62,819 bases of DNA, taken from assembly GCA_947586185.1 (NCBI GenBank), contig CANPXN010000012.1:1-62819 (forward strand), given 5' to 3'. The translations under genes were made by a program, and so were the position numbers. The first letter of the stretch is position 1. Every line of letters starts with the position of its first letter. Below, in pieces: positions 1 through 8,630 of the stretch. The notes beneath the pieces are model-generated. The model worked only from the letters and a program-made list of their open reading frames with translations, had not been told where the DNA came from and searched no databases. This DNA is from an uncultured Clostridia bacterium (GTDB taxonomy: Bacteria; Bacillota; Clostridia; Oscillospirales; Ruminococcaceae).

Positions 1-5
1 ATAAA

Positions 6-41
6 AAATCAGCTTGATACGTTGGTATCAAGCTGATTTTT
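6..41 (-). terminator. Intrinsic terminator of the lipid kinase gene
   Basis: A 13-bp perfect inverted repeat (arms ATCAGCTTGATAC and GTATCAAGCTGAT, 4-nt loop) is flanked by A- and T-rich runs. It directly follows the stop codon of the minus-strand lipid kinase gene and could also act on the plus strand. Confidence 0.85.
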
Positions 42-943
42 TATTTTTTCTCATCTTCACATGTTATAAGCTCAATTGCTTTACAATTATTTTCAACAAC
101 AACATTTCTAAGCATACCTCCGTTTTCACCATCAATTGTCCATGGCATTTCACAATCGCATTCAAATTTAATAGTACGTGTGCGAAAACTTTTTATATAT
201 GCTGTATCAATGTCTATATCTATATTAAGAAGTGAATGTATAATTCTTTGAAGGTCTATAGCATTGCTCGGTGTGCGAATTAAGGTCACTTCATATAAGC
301 CGTCATCTAAAAGGAAATTACTAAGCGAAAGCAATCCTGCTACCGAAGATGAATTGGTAACCATTCCAAAGATAAAGTCATCTTCAAAACTTTCTTCATC
401 ATAAGTTATCTTTATATGATATGACTTTATACTTGTAAGTTTCGTAAGACCATTTAGCACATAAGCTGCATGACCAAGTATGTTTTTGGCACTCTGAGAT
501 GTTTCATAAGTCACATCCGTAAAAGCTCCAAAAGCTGCAATATATGTGAAATATCTGTCACCGAAACTACCAATATCACATGGAAAAGGCTTTCCGTCGA
601 TTATCCACTGAGCTGCTTTATACATATCTTTAGGTATACCTACACCTCGTGCAAAATCATTGGTTGAACCAGCGGGTATATAACCTATAGGTATCTTTTC
701 ATCAGATTTCATAATACCATGGATTACTTCATTTAATGTACCATCTCCCCCGGAACAAACTATTAAATCATATTTTTGAGCACATGCATAAATTGCAGCA
801 GCACATGCATCCATTCTTTCCTGAGTAGGTCTTGCAGTAACCTCATATCCAGCTTTAGTAAAAATATCTATTATTCCAGCAAGTTTACTGCTTATAGTGG
901 CCTTTCCTGATTGTAAGTTAAATATAAAATATAATTTTTTCAT
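41..943 (-). CDS. Diacylglycerol kinase-family lipid kinase (YegS/BmrU-like)
   Basis: This protein of about 300 residues probably phosphorylates a lipid substrate such as diacylglycerol at the membrane, using ATP. It carries the family signature: an N-terminal NLQSGK segment, the glycine-rich CSGGDGTLNEV loop near residue 70, and IPAGSTNDFARG about 30 residues later. Length fits the DagK catalytic family. I chose the ATG at 943 because the family N-terminus (MKKLYFIFN) starts there; an in-frame ATG at 964 would add seven atypical residues. The gene is monocistronic, with its own promoter (987-1015) and terminator (6-41). The exact lipid substrate cannot be read from sequence. Confidence 0.85.
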   Translation of the reverse strand: MKKLYFIFNLQSGKATISSKLAGIIDIFTKAGYEVTARPTQERMDACAAAIYACAQKYDLIVCSGGDGTLNEVIHGIMKSDEKIPIGYIPAGSTNDFARGVGIPKDMYKAAQWIIDGKPFPCDIGSFGDRYFTYIAAFGAFTDVTYETSQSAKNILGHAAYVLNGLTKLTSIKSYHIKITYDEESFEDDFIFGMVTNSSSVAGLLSLSNFLLDDGLYEVTLIRTPSNAIDLQRIIHSLLNIDIDIDTAYIKSFRTRTIKFECDCEMPWTIDGENGGMLRNVVVENNCKAIELITCEDEKK

Positions 944-986
944 ATCCAACGGTCTGCCTTTCATAAATTTTATATTGACTAATTCT

Positions 987-1015
987 ATTATACTATAATA
1001 AAATATTCAATTCAA
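987..1015 (-). promoter_or_regulatory. SigA-type promoter of the lipid kinase gene
   Basis: On the minus strand TTGAAT and TATAAT are separated by 17 nt, about 45 nt upstream of the kinase start. Confidence 0.7.
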
Positions 1016-1054
1016 CTATCAAGGAAAAAATTTTTAGATTTTTTCAAAAAAGTG

Positions 1055-1083
1055 TTGACATTTCATTTTAATTGTGATATAAT
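1055..1083 (+). promoter_or_regulatory. Consensus SigA promoter of tRNA-Gln
   Basis: A perfect TTGACA and a perfect TATAAT have a 17-nt spacer. The promoter ends 37 nt before the tRNA, as expected for a strongly expressed stable RNA. Confidence 0.9.
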
Positions 1084-1120
1084 AATAAAGCAGTCGGGAT
1101 GGACAGTAAAAATAATATAA

Positions 1121-1196
1121 TGGGGTGTCGCCAAGTGGTAAGGCAGAGGACTCTGACTCCTCCATTCCGTGGGTTCAAATCCTACCACCCCAACCA
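1121..1196 (+). tRNA. tRNA-Gln (anticodon CUG), CCA encoded
   Basis: The cloverleaf is complete. Acceptor arm TGGGGTG pairs with CACCCCA, the anticodon stem GAGGA/TCCTC encloses loop CTCTGAC with anticodon CTG, and the T loop GTTCAAAT and encoded CCA are present. It stands alone behind its own promoter, with a weak terminator-like hairpin just downstream. Confidence 0.95.
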
Positions 1197-1205
1197 ATTA
1201 ACTTT

Positions 1206-1250
1206 AAACCAAATTTAATGTACTTTGTATATTGAATTTGGTTTTATTTT
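1206..1250 (+). terminator. Putative terminator of tRNA-Gln
   Basis: The arms AAACCAAATT and AATTTGGTTT are followed by a T-rich run (TTATTTT). The stem is AT-rich with a loop of about 17 nt, so it is moderate in strength. Confidence 0.6.
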
Positions 1251-1440
1251 ATATCTTATGCTTAATTAGCAGATACATAGTATTTCATTATGAAATTTGT
1301 TAAGTGACAAGCAAAATGTATAAAAAGCGGAGAAAAGCAGTAAATTTGCGGAACAGAGGTTATAACCAGCGTAACCATGCCATTTATCGAGTGAGAAAAG
1401 TTTAGAAAGTATTAAATTAAATATTTTGACGTGTCACAAA

Positions 1441-1484
1441 AAAGTGCCTTAAAACAGCGATTTATGCTTGTTTTAAGACACTTT
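1441..1484 (+). terminator. Orphan hairpin with terminator form
   Basis: Two 16-nt arms (AAAGTGCCTTAAAACA and TGTTTTAAGACACTTT) pair with one mismatch and are followed by AAATTTTTTATT. No gene is visible immediately upstream, so it may be a leftover of a lost gene. The rest of 1260-1600 shows no supported gene. Confidence 0.6.
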
Positions 1485-1618
1485 AAATTTTTTATTATAA
1501 AACGTTTTATGAACGTTTTAGCGTTTGAAAAATTGTTTTAAAGCACGTATTTACGTTGTTTAGATGTAAAACGCTTTAAAATAACTTTCCGCAACCGGCT
1601 GTTAAAATGTTGGAAAAA

Positions 1619-1674
1619 GGGGATAGCAACATAGCAACTAAAATAATAGGGGATAGCAACCAGTTGCTATCCCC
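1619..1674 (+). repeat. Duplicated and inverted GGGGATAGCAAC motif
   Basis: GGGGATAGCAAC occurs directly at 1619-1630 and 1649-1660 and inverted (GTTGCTATCCCC) at 1663-1674. The last two form a perfect 12-bp hairpin with a 2-nt spacer followed by TATTTTTA. Duplication of one arm is unusual for a simple terminator and suggests a rearranged element end. Confidence 0.7.
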
Positions 1675-1679
1675 TATTT

Positions 1680-1850
1680 TTATCCTTTATTTTCTTCTAT
1701 AAACGGCTTAAACTGTTCAAAAACTTTCTTCTCTAAAGGCGATTGTAGAAAGCATGAATGTCCTTTGGTCCGTAAAAATTCTTGCTCCCGTTTATTCTCG
1801 GAAAGCCGATAAGCAGTTTTTTTGAAGCTATTTAAAAATATTAAAGCACT
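1680..1850 (-). pseudogene. Truncated gene remnant, C-terminal coding fragment
   Basis: A minus-strand frame is open from just after a stop at 1851-1853 to a TAA at 1680-1682. It encodes about 56 residues of charged, protein-like sequence containing TAYRLSENKREQEFL and ending FEQFKPFIEENKG. No start codon or ribosome binding site exists, and its upstream end merges with the hairpin at 1843-1876. It looks like the C-terminus of a gene whose front was replaced or deleted. I do not recognise the family. Its place beside a tRNA gene fits decay of an integrated element, but that is inference. Confidence 0.45.
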
Positions 1851-1876
1851 TTAGGAATAAAATCCTAAAGTGCTTT
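1843..1876 (-). terminator. Strong hairpin terminator after the SGNH pseudogene
   Basis: Perfect 14-bp arms AAAGCACTTTAGGA and TCCTAAAGTGCTTT enclose a 6-nt loop, with A/T-rich flanks on both sides. It lies 70 nt downstream of the minus-strand hydrolase stop. Confidence 0.8.
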
Positions 1877-1946
1877 CTTTACATCTAAGGTATTGATTCT
1901 GTCCACAGCAGGTTCTATATAAATTATAATGATTTAAATTTTGTCA

Positions 1947-2650
1947 TTATAAACCTTTAATTATATTTTCATATTTGAGAGCAATTCTTTCCTGACCTAT
2001 TTCATTCAAATGTAATGAACCATTCAATTCGTAAATATCCTTTTGTGCTGCATTTTGAAAGCAGATTCCAGATGCATGATAATTATCGTAAAACGGTATG
2101 GAATACAATCCGCATATTTCTTTCATAGCCTCAACATATTTTTCTTCTATAGTTCTTCTGTTAAATGGTGATAAAAACAATATTTTAGACTCGGGATATT
2201 TGTTCAATAACTTGCGAACAATAACATTTACCTCTCCTTAAATGTTGTACCTAAATTATCGTTATTTTTACCTATTGGTATAGGCATTCCTCCATGAAGA
2301 TCTGGATTGGCATCATTATGCCCTGCTAGAAAAACAATATAGTCAACAGCAGATATATTATTGATAACACAATCTATATATTCAACTATAGAAATTATTT
2401 TCTGATTACTATCCTTTGCAACACTTGCCCCATTTACTCCATAATTATACTTAATCATTTTATTTCTTTCAGCTAATATGCTTAGCCATGTCTTTTCATC
2501 AGGTAAGTTGTGTCCCTTAACAAAGCTATCCCCTATAGCCAAAATTGACTTATTGTACAAAGGATTATCATGTAAAGAGAAAATATTATTTGTGTAATCC
2601 ATTTCTATTAATTTTTTGATAGCTTCCTCAAGTTTTTTGCTGTATTCCAT
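1947..2650 (-). pseudogene. SGNH/GDSL-family hydrolase interrupted by a frameshift
   Basis: Two adjacent minus-strand frames make one SGNH esterase-like protein of about 235 residues. The first (2228-2650) has block I (ILAIGDSFVKG) and a block III-like GHND. The second (from about 2240 down to 1947) has a block V-like LHLNEIGQERIA. The first frame ends TTFKER at a TAA; a -1 shift just before it would continue GEVNVIVRKLLNKYPES into the second. Loss of one A from the short A run near 2238 explains this. The usual Asp three residues before the block V His is Gly here, so activity is doubtful even in the restored frame. A sequencing error is possible. It may have been an O-acetyl esterase of the adjacent glycan cluster. 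Confidence 0.75.
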
Positions 2651-2716
2651 TTTCTTATTCCTTTCAGTTTTTTACTAATTCAAAAAGCAAACTCTAACAC
2701 CTCAATTTGTTCATGT

Positions 2717-3763
2717 TCACTCGCCGATCATCATAATCTTAATGTAATCTTCCGATTTATCCCTCATTATATGAAGTCCTTTTTCAAGCTCACTGATTTT
2801 TAAGCTATGGGAAATAAATTCTTTTGCCATTAATTTTCCAGACTCAAGATTTTCAAGGACATAATGCCAGTCGTCACTGCTGCTGTGAGTAAATGATGAA
2901 TTCCATGTTCCCATAACCGTAAGCTGATTGCGGAGTATTTTCCAGTAAACTGTCTTGCTGAAACTCATATTGCTATATGGATTACCCACAAGCATAATTT
3001 TTCCGCCGGGAGCTGTATTGTTTAAAGACTGATTTATCGTTTCATTTCTGCCAACGCACTCAAAAAATACATCTACACCATTTCCATTCGTTTTTTCATT
3101 GATCCATGCTTCAACATTATCAATTTTACAATCACAGTAATTTTCTTTAGGAATTCTAAGTCCACTCACTTTTTCTTTCTGAAAATCTTTATTTCCAATA
3201 ACATAAATATTTTCCATTCCCTTACTGCGTAAAAACATAGCTATAAACAATCCGATCGTTCCAAGACCACAAATTGCAATATTATCATTTTTTCGAGGGC
3301 TTATCTTCCGTATACTATGTACTGCAACCGCCATAGGTTCAAGCATTGCGGCTTCAGCAAAAGTTACATTATCCGGTAGCTCAATAAGATTATTTGCGGG
3401 AACAACCACATATTCTGCAAAGCCTCCGTTCCTTCTGGAACCCATATAGCTGTAATTCCTGCACATTTCATACTGTTCATTCATACAAGGCATGCATTTT
3501 CCGCATGGGATAAGAGGAAAAACGCCAATACGTTTATTCTGCCAAGTTTCAGCGCCTTTGCCTGTTTTTACTACAAGTCCTGAAAATTCATGTCCCGGTA
3601 TCAGAGGGTGATGATATGCTCCTGTTTTATATATTCTTGGAATATCCGAACCGCATATTCCCGCTGCTTTTACTCTTACAAGCACTTCATTATCTGATAC
3701 TTCCGGAACAGGTATATCATCCAAGCGTATGTCGTTTATTCCATGAAGACGCCACGCTTTCAT
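2717..3763 (-). CDS. tarJ: Zinc-dependent medium-chain dehydrogenase, probable ribulose-5-phosphate reductase (TarJ-like)
   Basis: This 348-residue medium-chain dehydrogenase has the catalytic-zinc segment AGICGSD, GHEFSG, a structural-zinc cysteine cluster (PCGKCMPCMNEQYEMC) and a Rossmann loop CGLGTIG near residue 168. Its ATG overlaps the stop of the upstream IspD-like cytidylyltransferase by 4 nt. That pairing is the arrangement of TarJ/TarI, where ribulose 5-phosphate is reduced to ribitol 5-phosphate and then activated to CDP-ribitol. It is the last intact gene of the operon. The substrate is inferred from context; a sorbitol or galactitol-phosphate dehydrogenase would look similar. Confidence 0.75.
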   Translation of the reverse strand: MKAWRLHGINDIRLDDIPVPEVSDNEVLVRVKAAGICGSDIPRIYKTGAYHHPLIPGHEFSGLVVKTGKGAETWQNKRIGVFPLIPCGKCMPCMNEQYEMCRNYSYMGSRRNGGFAEYVVVPANNLIELPDNVTFAEAAMLEPMAVAVHSIRKISPRKNDNIAICGLGTIGLFIAMFLRSKGMENIYVIGNKDFQKEKVSGLRIPKENYCDCKIDNVEAWINEKTNGNGVDVFFECVGRNETINQSLNNTAPGGKIMLVGNPYSNMSFSKTVYWKILRNQLTVMGTWNSSFTHSSSDDWHYVLENLESGKLMAKEFISHSLKISELEKGLHIMRDKSEDYIKIMMIGE

Positions 3764-4449
3764 TTATTATCACTTCCTTTTAAAATTAAGAATTGATCCA
3801 TATCAGCTTTAGTTGTAATTTTAAAATTGCTCTCCTCCCCTTCTATAATTGCTATATCCATACCAGCAATTACAGCAGGTTCAGAAGAACCGTTAATTTC
3901 AAGGATTCTATCAGGCATCAAATCGTAGTTAGCTTTAAAATATTTTCCAAGATTAAATGCCTCCGGAGCCTGTCCTGCAAAAATTTTTTCACGGCTCAAA
4001 AGCGAAGAAATCGTTTTTACGTCTTCACTATAATACAAGGTATCTTTCATGGGTAATACTGGCAACGCTCCATCATGTTTATAAGCTGTTTCAATACATC
4101 TGCTTACAAGCTCGTCAGATACAAGCGGCCGAGCGGCATCGTGAATAAGTACGCAGTCACTTTCATCTGCATACTTTAAAATATCAATAAGACCATTATA
4201 AATAGAAAGCTGACGAGTTTTTCCAGGCTTTGAAAAGCCTTTGAATTTATCAGTATGGAGTTCATTCAGAATAAAATCATGCCATTTATTATCAGACACA
4301 ATCTGTATGCAATCAATCATAGAATGATTAGTCATAGTTTCTAGGCAGTATGAAATAATAGGCTTGCCCCCGATAGTTATGTACTGCTTAGGAATATCTG
4401 AGCAAAACCTTGTCCCCTGCCCTCCGGACAAAATAAGTGCAATGTTCAT
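3760..4449 (-). CDS. tarI: Ribitol-5-phosphate cytidylyltransferase-like (TarI/IspD family)
   Basis: The 229-residue protein belongs to the IspD/TarI nucleotidyltransferases. It starts with the CTP-binding loop ALILSGGQGTRF, then PKQY and the HDAARPL motif near residue 105. The reaction would be CTP plus a sugar-alcohol phosphate giving a CDP-alcohol. The downstream overlapping dehydrogenase points to ribitol 5-phosphate rather than methylerythritol 4-phosphate. Start and stop overlap both neighbours by a few bases, so translation is probably coupled. A housekeeping IspD role is less likely, since no MEP-pathway gene is nearby. Confidence 0.75.
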   Translation of the reverse strand: MNIALILSGGQGTRFCSDIPKQYITIGGKPIISYCLETMTNHSMIDCIQIVSDNKWHDFILNELHTDKFKGFSKPGKTRQLSIYNGLIDILKYADESDCVLIHDAARPLVSDELVSRCIETAYKHDGALPVLPMKDTLYYSEDVKTISSLLSREKIFAGQAPEAFNLGKYFKANYDLMPDRILEINGSSEPAVIAGMDIAIIEGEESNFKITTKADMDQFLILKGSDNK

Positions 4450-5111
4450 CAGAATTTCAACTCCCTGATATTATTGAGAATTTCGCCATATGGCTTGGTT
4501 TTACCAAAGAGCAAGGTAGTTCCCAGCACAAAGCCTTTTACACCCTTAGGAGCAAACTGCTTAATTTTATCTGCACCGCATGCGCCATCCCAGTACACAT
4601 CAAAATTCATTTCATTCTTTAATGATAACAAACGTTCAATTTTATCTCCAACATAAGGAAGATACATCTGACCCGCATTTCCCGGATTGACCGACATTAC
4701 AAGCACTTTTCTCACAATTCTTAACATCTCAAAAACTGTTTCTATACTTGTACCGGGATTAATTGCAATTCCGGGTATCATTCCTGCGTCAATTATCTTT
4801 TGCAAGGTTGTTGACGGATGATATTCTGCTTCCGGGTGAATATAAATAGTATCACCCTCATTAAGATTCTTTATAAATAATTGTACACTGTTGTTAGGAT
4901 GCTCAATCATAAGGTGAACATCTAACGGCTTTTCAGCCATCGAACGTATACATACCATATCGTTAAGTGACATTGCAAAATTCGGAACATATCTTCCATC
5001 CATGATATCAATGTGAAATGAATCAATTCCTGCATTTTCAAGGGTATACACTTCTCTTTCAAGGTTTTTGTAATCAGCACACATCATTGATGCGTTAAGT
5101 TCAAAGTTCAT
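4449..5111 (-). CDS. Ribulose-phosphate 3-epimerase family protein
   Basis: A 220-residue TIM-barrel protein with RPE family motifs: NASMMCAD at the N-terminus, HIDIMDGRYVPNF near residue 33, DVHLMIEHP and VMSVNPGNAGQ. RPE enzymes interconvert ribulose and xylulose 5-phosphate. In this operon it would feed ribulose 5-phosphate to the reductase and cytidylyltransferase. Several motif positions differ from housekeeping Rpe (ASMMCAD rather than PSIL-AD; NPGNAGQ rather than NPGFGGQ), so a specialised or related substrate is possible. It overlaps the upstream glycosyltransferase by 4 nt. Confidence 0.75.
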   Translation of the reverse strand: MNFELNASMMCADYKNLEREVYTLENAGIDSFHIDIMDGRYVPNFAMSLNDMVCIRSMAEKPLDVHLMIEHPNNSVQLFIKNLNEGDTIYIHPEAEYHPSTTLQKIIDAGMIPGIAINPGTSIETVFEMLRIVRKVLVMSVNPGNAGQMYLPYVGDKIERLLSLKNEMNFDVYWDGACGADKIKQFAPKGVKGFVLGTTLLFGKTKPYGEILNNIRELKF

Positions 5112-6223
5112 TTTTTACTCCCTGCTATTCGATATAATTTTTCAAATGATTCGGACGTTTTCAAATTTGCAGCTTTCATGTTTTCATCAAGCCACCCACC
5201 GCTAAAGTGATGAATACCATATGTATGATCAGTAATGCTCATTCTTCCTGACATGTAATCATACGGATGAAAATATTCATATGTATATATATTCATGTCA
5301 AGAATTTTCTGAATCCTGCCATTCAATTTATAACCAAATTTATTAAGAGTAAGCGTATCATAATATCCACAAGTATTCTTATTAAGATTATTATTCTCAT
5401 CAACAAATTCTAGATGCTCACGCATTTCAAGCAGCTTTTCAATTGCACAATTTCCTTTAACAGCGCCAATTCCGCCACCAGTGTTAATTGTCTGCCATTT
5501 TTCAACGCAGCAAAATGCCTGCTGATAGAGCATGTTATCAAGATTTTTTATAAGCTCAACATCAGTATCAAAATAAATTCCCCCATAAGTATACAAAATA
5601 TCAAGTCTTGCATAATCAGGAACAAATCCGTACATTTTATTTTCATATGCAAGTTTCATATACTTATTTTTTGACACATCGTAATTTGTTTCATCCCACC
5701 TATGTATCTCGTAATCAGGACAAAATCTTTTCCAGCTATCGATACAGTATTGAAGCGTTTTAGGAATTTTATTTTTTCCAAGCCATATATAATGAATAGT
5801 CTTAGGTATCAGTGGCTTGTCACTTTCTTTTACTGTATAGTCATTATCAGTTGGTTTAAAATTAGAAATACACATCATAGGAACAATATAACAAATCATA
5901 TTTTTTAAATTATCAATGGATTCAAGCTGCTCAATTACTTCTGAAAACCGGCTTATTGTCAGAAGTAAAATATACTTTCCGATGTCAATTTTGCTCAAAT
6001 AATCAGGAGAATAAATCATTCTATTAACGCCTGGTGTTATTGTTCCCCACTTGTTTTTATCATTGTCTATGTAAAATTTTATTCTATTTTCCACACCATA
6101 ATCTTTAAGAATTTCCGGGGCTGTAACAGTTCCTATCATTCCGGCGCCAAATATAATTATGCCATAATCATTATCTATTATTTCCTTTGACAAAGCCTCA
6201 AATGAACAATTTTTCAGAATCAT
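5108..6223 (-). CDS. GT32-like glycosyltransferase with N-terminal Rossmann-like module
   Basis: 371 residues in two parts. Residues about 18-110 form a small Rossmann-like module (IIIFGAGMIG, then FYIDNDKNKWGT and SPDYL). From residue 140 a DXD-type sugar transferase domain follows: PKTIHYIWLG, RWDE, DYARLDILYTYGG and IYFDTDVEL, as in the Gly_transf_sug (GT32) family. The DTD motif would bind the metal and nucleotide sugar. It probably adds a sugar to the polymer made by this operon at the inner membrane face. The N-terminal module recurs in the next four proteins of the cluster. Donor and acceptor are unknown. Confidence 0.8.
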   Translation of the reverse strand: MILKNCSFEALSKEIIDNDYGIIIFGAGMIGTVTAPEILKDYGVENRIKFYIDNDKNKWGTITPGVNRMIYSPDYLSKIDIGKYILLLTISRFSEVIEQLESIDNLKNMICYIVPMMCISNFKPTDNDYTVKESDKPLIPKTIHYIWLGKNKIPKTLQYCIDSWKRFCPDYEIHRWDETNYDVSKNKYMKLAYENKMYGFVPDYARLDILYTYGGIYFDTDVELIKNLDNMLYQQAFCCVEKWQTINTGGGIGAVKGNCAIEKLLEMREHLEFVDENNNLNKNTCGYYDTLTLNKFGYKLNGRIQKILDMNIYTYEYFHPYDYMSGRMSITDHTYGIHHFSGGWLDENMKAANLKTSESFEKLYRIAGSKK

Positions 6224-6244
6224 ATAATTCTCCTAAAATATTTA

Positions 6245-7420
6245 TTAATTCAGCAATTCATCAACGTTTTTCTCTAAGAATTCTTTGGATAACCATTTTA
6301 TTTTTTTATCAGGTATATTAAGCTGTATTAGGTATTCCCTTATTTCTTCTGCAATACTTTCAGAATTGTTAGCAATCAAAATATAATCAAAGACTGAAAT
6401 CTTGTTTATTTCATCGGGGCTTTTTACATTCATTCCATTTTCAATATAATTATTATAATTCTTATCTGCCCAAAGAAGAATATCAATATTTTTAGCCTTT
6501 GAAAAGTACCCATATATGTTCTGCCCTACTGTTCCGGCCCCGTAAATTATAACCTTGCTGTTTTTAGGAATACCCCCATATGGTGTTAAAAGCGTGCTTT
6601 TATCAAAAGCAGACATATTCCTCATAAAAATAAGCCATTTCTTATATATATCTAACTGAGGAAGCATTATTTCATATACTTTTGCTTTTTTAAACGCATC
6701 TGACAAGCAATCAATTAACAGATCTATTCTTTCAAGCTCATCTGAACTATAGGTCTTACAATCAGAACCCTGTCTTTGAATATAATGATAATCACATATA
6801 TCTGAGATGCATATTATTTTTGAGGCAGAAACAACTGAATATACCGCAGCGGCATCTTCACCAAAACGTATCCTTTCATCTATATGTTTATACACTTCAA
6901 CCAATATTGATCTTCTTATTATTTTAGTCCAAAGGCTCGGCTGCAAGCCAAATTGATAAAACTTTCCGCCATATAATAATTTATTTATAATATCACACGG
7001 ACTATAAACACCGATTGCAATATTATTCTTTACTATTTTGGAGTCATTTGCTAAGTCGTAAAAAAAATCAGCTGCAATTATATCAGCTTGACTTTTTTCC
7101 TGAAGCATAATCATTTTTTCAAAATAATCAGCTTCGATCCAATCATCACTGTCAACAAACCCAACAAAATTTCCGGAAGAATATTTTATTCCTGTTTTTC
7201 TTGCATTTATAAGACCCTTGTTTTTCTGATGGATAACTTTTATTCTGTTGTCCAACTCAGCATAACGGTCAAGTATCTGAGCGCTTCCATCAGCTGAACC
7301 GTCATCAACACATATGATCTCAATTTCTTTAAGCGTCTGCTTAATTACGCTGTTCAAGCATTTACACAGGTATTTTTCAGTATTATATACTGGTATAACT
7401 ATTGAAAGCTTTACTTTCAT
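6245..7420 (-). CDS. GT2 family glycosyltransferase with C-terminal Rossmann-like module
   Basis: 391 residues. The N-terminal GT-A domain shows SIVIPVYNTEKYL, the nucleotide-binding DDGSADGS and the metal-binding DSDDW motif near residue 95. The last hundred residues carry the shared module: KVIIYGAGTVGQN, an LLWADKN segment and a later FDYILIANNS strand. The module is C-terminal here but N-terminal in the three other proteins, so it has been shuffled. The 390-residue neighbour has the same architecture and the two look like diverged duplicates. The sugar is not predictable. Confidence 0.85.
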   Translation of the reverse strand: MKVKLSIVIPVYNTEKYLCKCLNSVIKQTLKEIEIICVDDGSADGSAQILDRYAELDNRIKVIHQKNKGLINARKTGIKYSSGNFVGFVDSDDWIEADYFEKMIMLQEKSQADIIAADFFYDLANDSKIVKNNIAIGVYSPCDIINKLLYGGKFYQFGLQPSLWTKIIRRSILVEVYKHIDERIRFGEDAAAVYSVVSASKIICISDICDYHYIQRQGSDCKTYSSDELERIDLLIDCLSDAFKKAKVYEIMLPQLDIYKKWLIFMRNMSAFDKSTLLTPYGGIPKNSKVIIYGAGTVGQNIYGYFSKAKNIDILLWADKNYNNYIENGMNVKSPDEINKISVFDYILIANNSESIAEEIREYLIQLNIPDKKIKWLSKEFLEKNVDELLN

Positions 7421-7438
7421 TTCAAGTTCCTTTCATTA

Positions 7439-8611
7439 TTAAATAATAAGCTTCGGCTTACGCCATACGATCTTATTCTTGTCAATACCGCTGTTTATAA
7501 GCGCAGTTTCAATAGAAAACGCCGTTTGTTCAGACAACACTGCTATTACAACCACATCAAAAAACCGGGTCTTTAATTCATCAATACTGCAAACTTTACA
7601 ATATTCAAATGAAAAGTTTTTTGGATTACTGTCCGCCCATGCAACAATATGGCATGATTCATATTTGCATATCTGCGAATAATAATCCTGACCGACCTTA
7701 CCAGCTCCATATATAACTACGTTCTTATTATAAAGCTCATTTACATTTGGGAACTTATAAATTGGATAATTAATATTTGTTATTTTTGATATACCGTTCA
7801 GAGCTTCACGAATGAAACGATCTTTTAAAGCTTCCTTTACTTCCAAGCCTACATTTAGTTTTTCAAATAGAATGCAAAGCTGACTATACAAGTCGCACTC
7901 ATTAAGTAAAGCATTAACATTGGTCTGATGAAAAAGTGAATTTTCTCGAATAGTATAATGATAATACGCCCTGTCAATCACTTGAATTTTTTGGCTGTAA
8001 AAAACACATCCACAAAGGCAAAGCAAATCCTCACCATAGCTTTGGGATTCCGGCAGATCCATATAAGACTTAATTATAATATCTCTTTTAAAAAGCTTTG
8101 ACCATATACATGTTAATATGTATTCTTTATCTGTAGGATCGAATACATGCCGGCGATAAAATTCAGCTGCATTTTGCTTATCCATACAGCACAAAAAAGA
8201 AACGTCAGAAAAGTAAATATCATCACCGTCATTTTTTTTAAATCCTGAGCTGATAAAATCAGCTCCGCTCTCTCTGAGCCTGCTGCAAAGTTCAAAATAC
8301 ATGTCCTGTTCTATATAATCATCGCCATCAACAAAGCCGATATAAGCTCCGTTAGCTATGCTAAGCCCAGCTTTTCTTGCTGAAACAAGTCCTCCATTTT
8401 CTTTATGTATAACTTTGATCCTGCTGTCCCTATCTGCATAGCTGTCACAAATACCGCCGCTTCCATCAGTTGAACCATCATCAACTAAAATTATTTGGAG
8501 ATTCTTATATTTTTGATTTATTATGCTTTCTATACATTTACATATATACTGTTCTACATTATATATAGGCACAATTACACTTATTAATGGTTCACTTTTC
8601 ATTACTATCAT
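7439..8611 (-). CDS. GT2 family glycosyltransferase with C-terminal Rossmann-like module
   Basis: 390 residues, same layout as the next gene downstream. The GT-A domain has SVIVPIYNVEQYI, DDGSTDGS and DGDDY; the C-terminal module begins NVVIYGAGKVGQD and continues IVAWADSNP and FDVVVIAVLSEQ. ATG at 8611 is preferred over the internal ATG at 8602 because GGGAG lies 5 nt before the former. The gene is 19 nt from each neighbour, in one operon. Confidence 0.85.
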   Translation of the reverse strand: MIVMKSEPLISVIVPIYNVEQYICKCIESIINQKYKNLQIILVDDGSTDGSGGICDSYADRDSRIKVIHKENGGLVSARKAGLSIANGAYIGFVDGDDYIEQDMYFELCSRLRESGADFISSGFKKNDGDDIYFSDVSFLCCMDKQNAAEFYRRHVFDPTDKEYILTCIWSKLFKRDIIIKSYMDLPESQSYGEDLLCLCGCVFYSQKIQVIDRAYYHYTIRENSLFHQTNVNALLNECDLYSQLCILFEKLNVGLEVKEALKDRFIREALNGISKITNINYPIYKFPNVNELYNKNVVIYGAGKVGQDYYSQICKYESCHIVAWADSNPKNFSFEYCKVCSIDELKTRFFDVVVIAVLSEQTAFSIETALINSGIDKNKIVWRKPKLII

Positions 8612-8630
8612 GTACTCCCGTTAGTTATAA

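Noticed and set aside
1316-1405. 29-codon basic ORF on the plus strand after tRNA-Gln
   Set aside because: No convincing ribosome binding site and no recognised family; it lies in a decayed stretch and may be chance.
1619-1674. tRNA-linked attachment site duplication
   Set aside because: The repeated GGGGATAGCAAC does not match the tRNA-Gln 3' end, so it is not an att repeat of that gene.
2228-2245. Programmed -1 frameshifting in the SGNH gene
   Set aside because: No X-XXY-YYZ heptamer in the correct phase; a one-base deletion is simpler.
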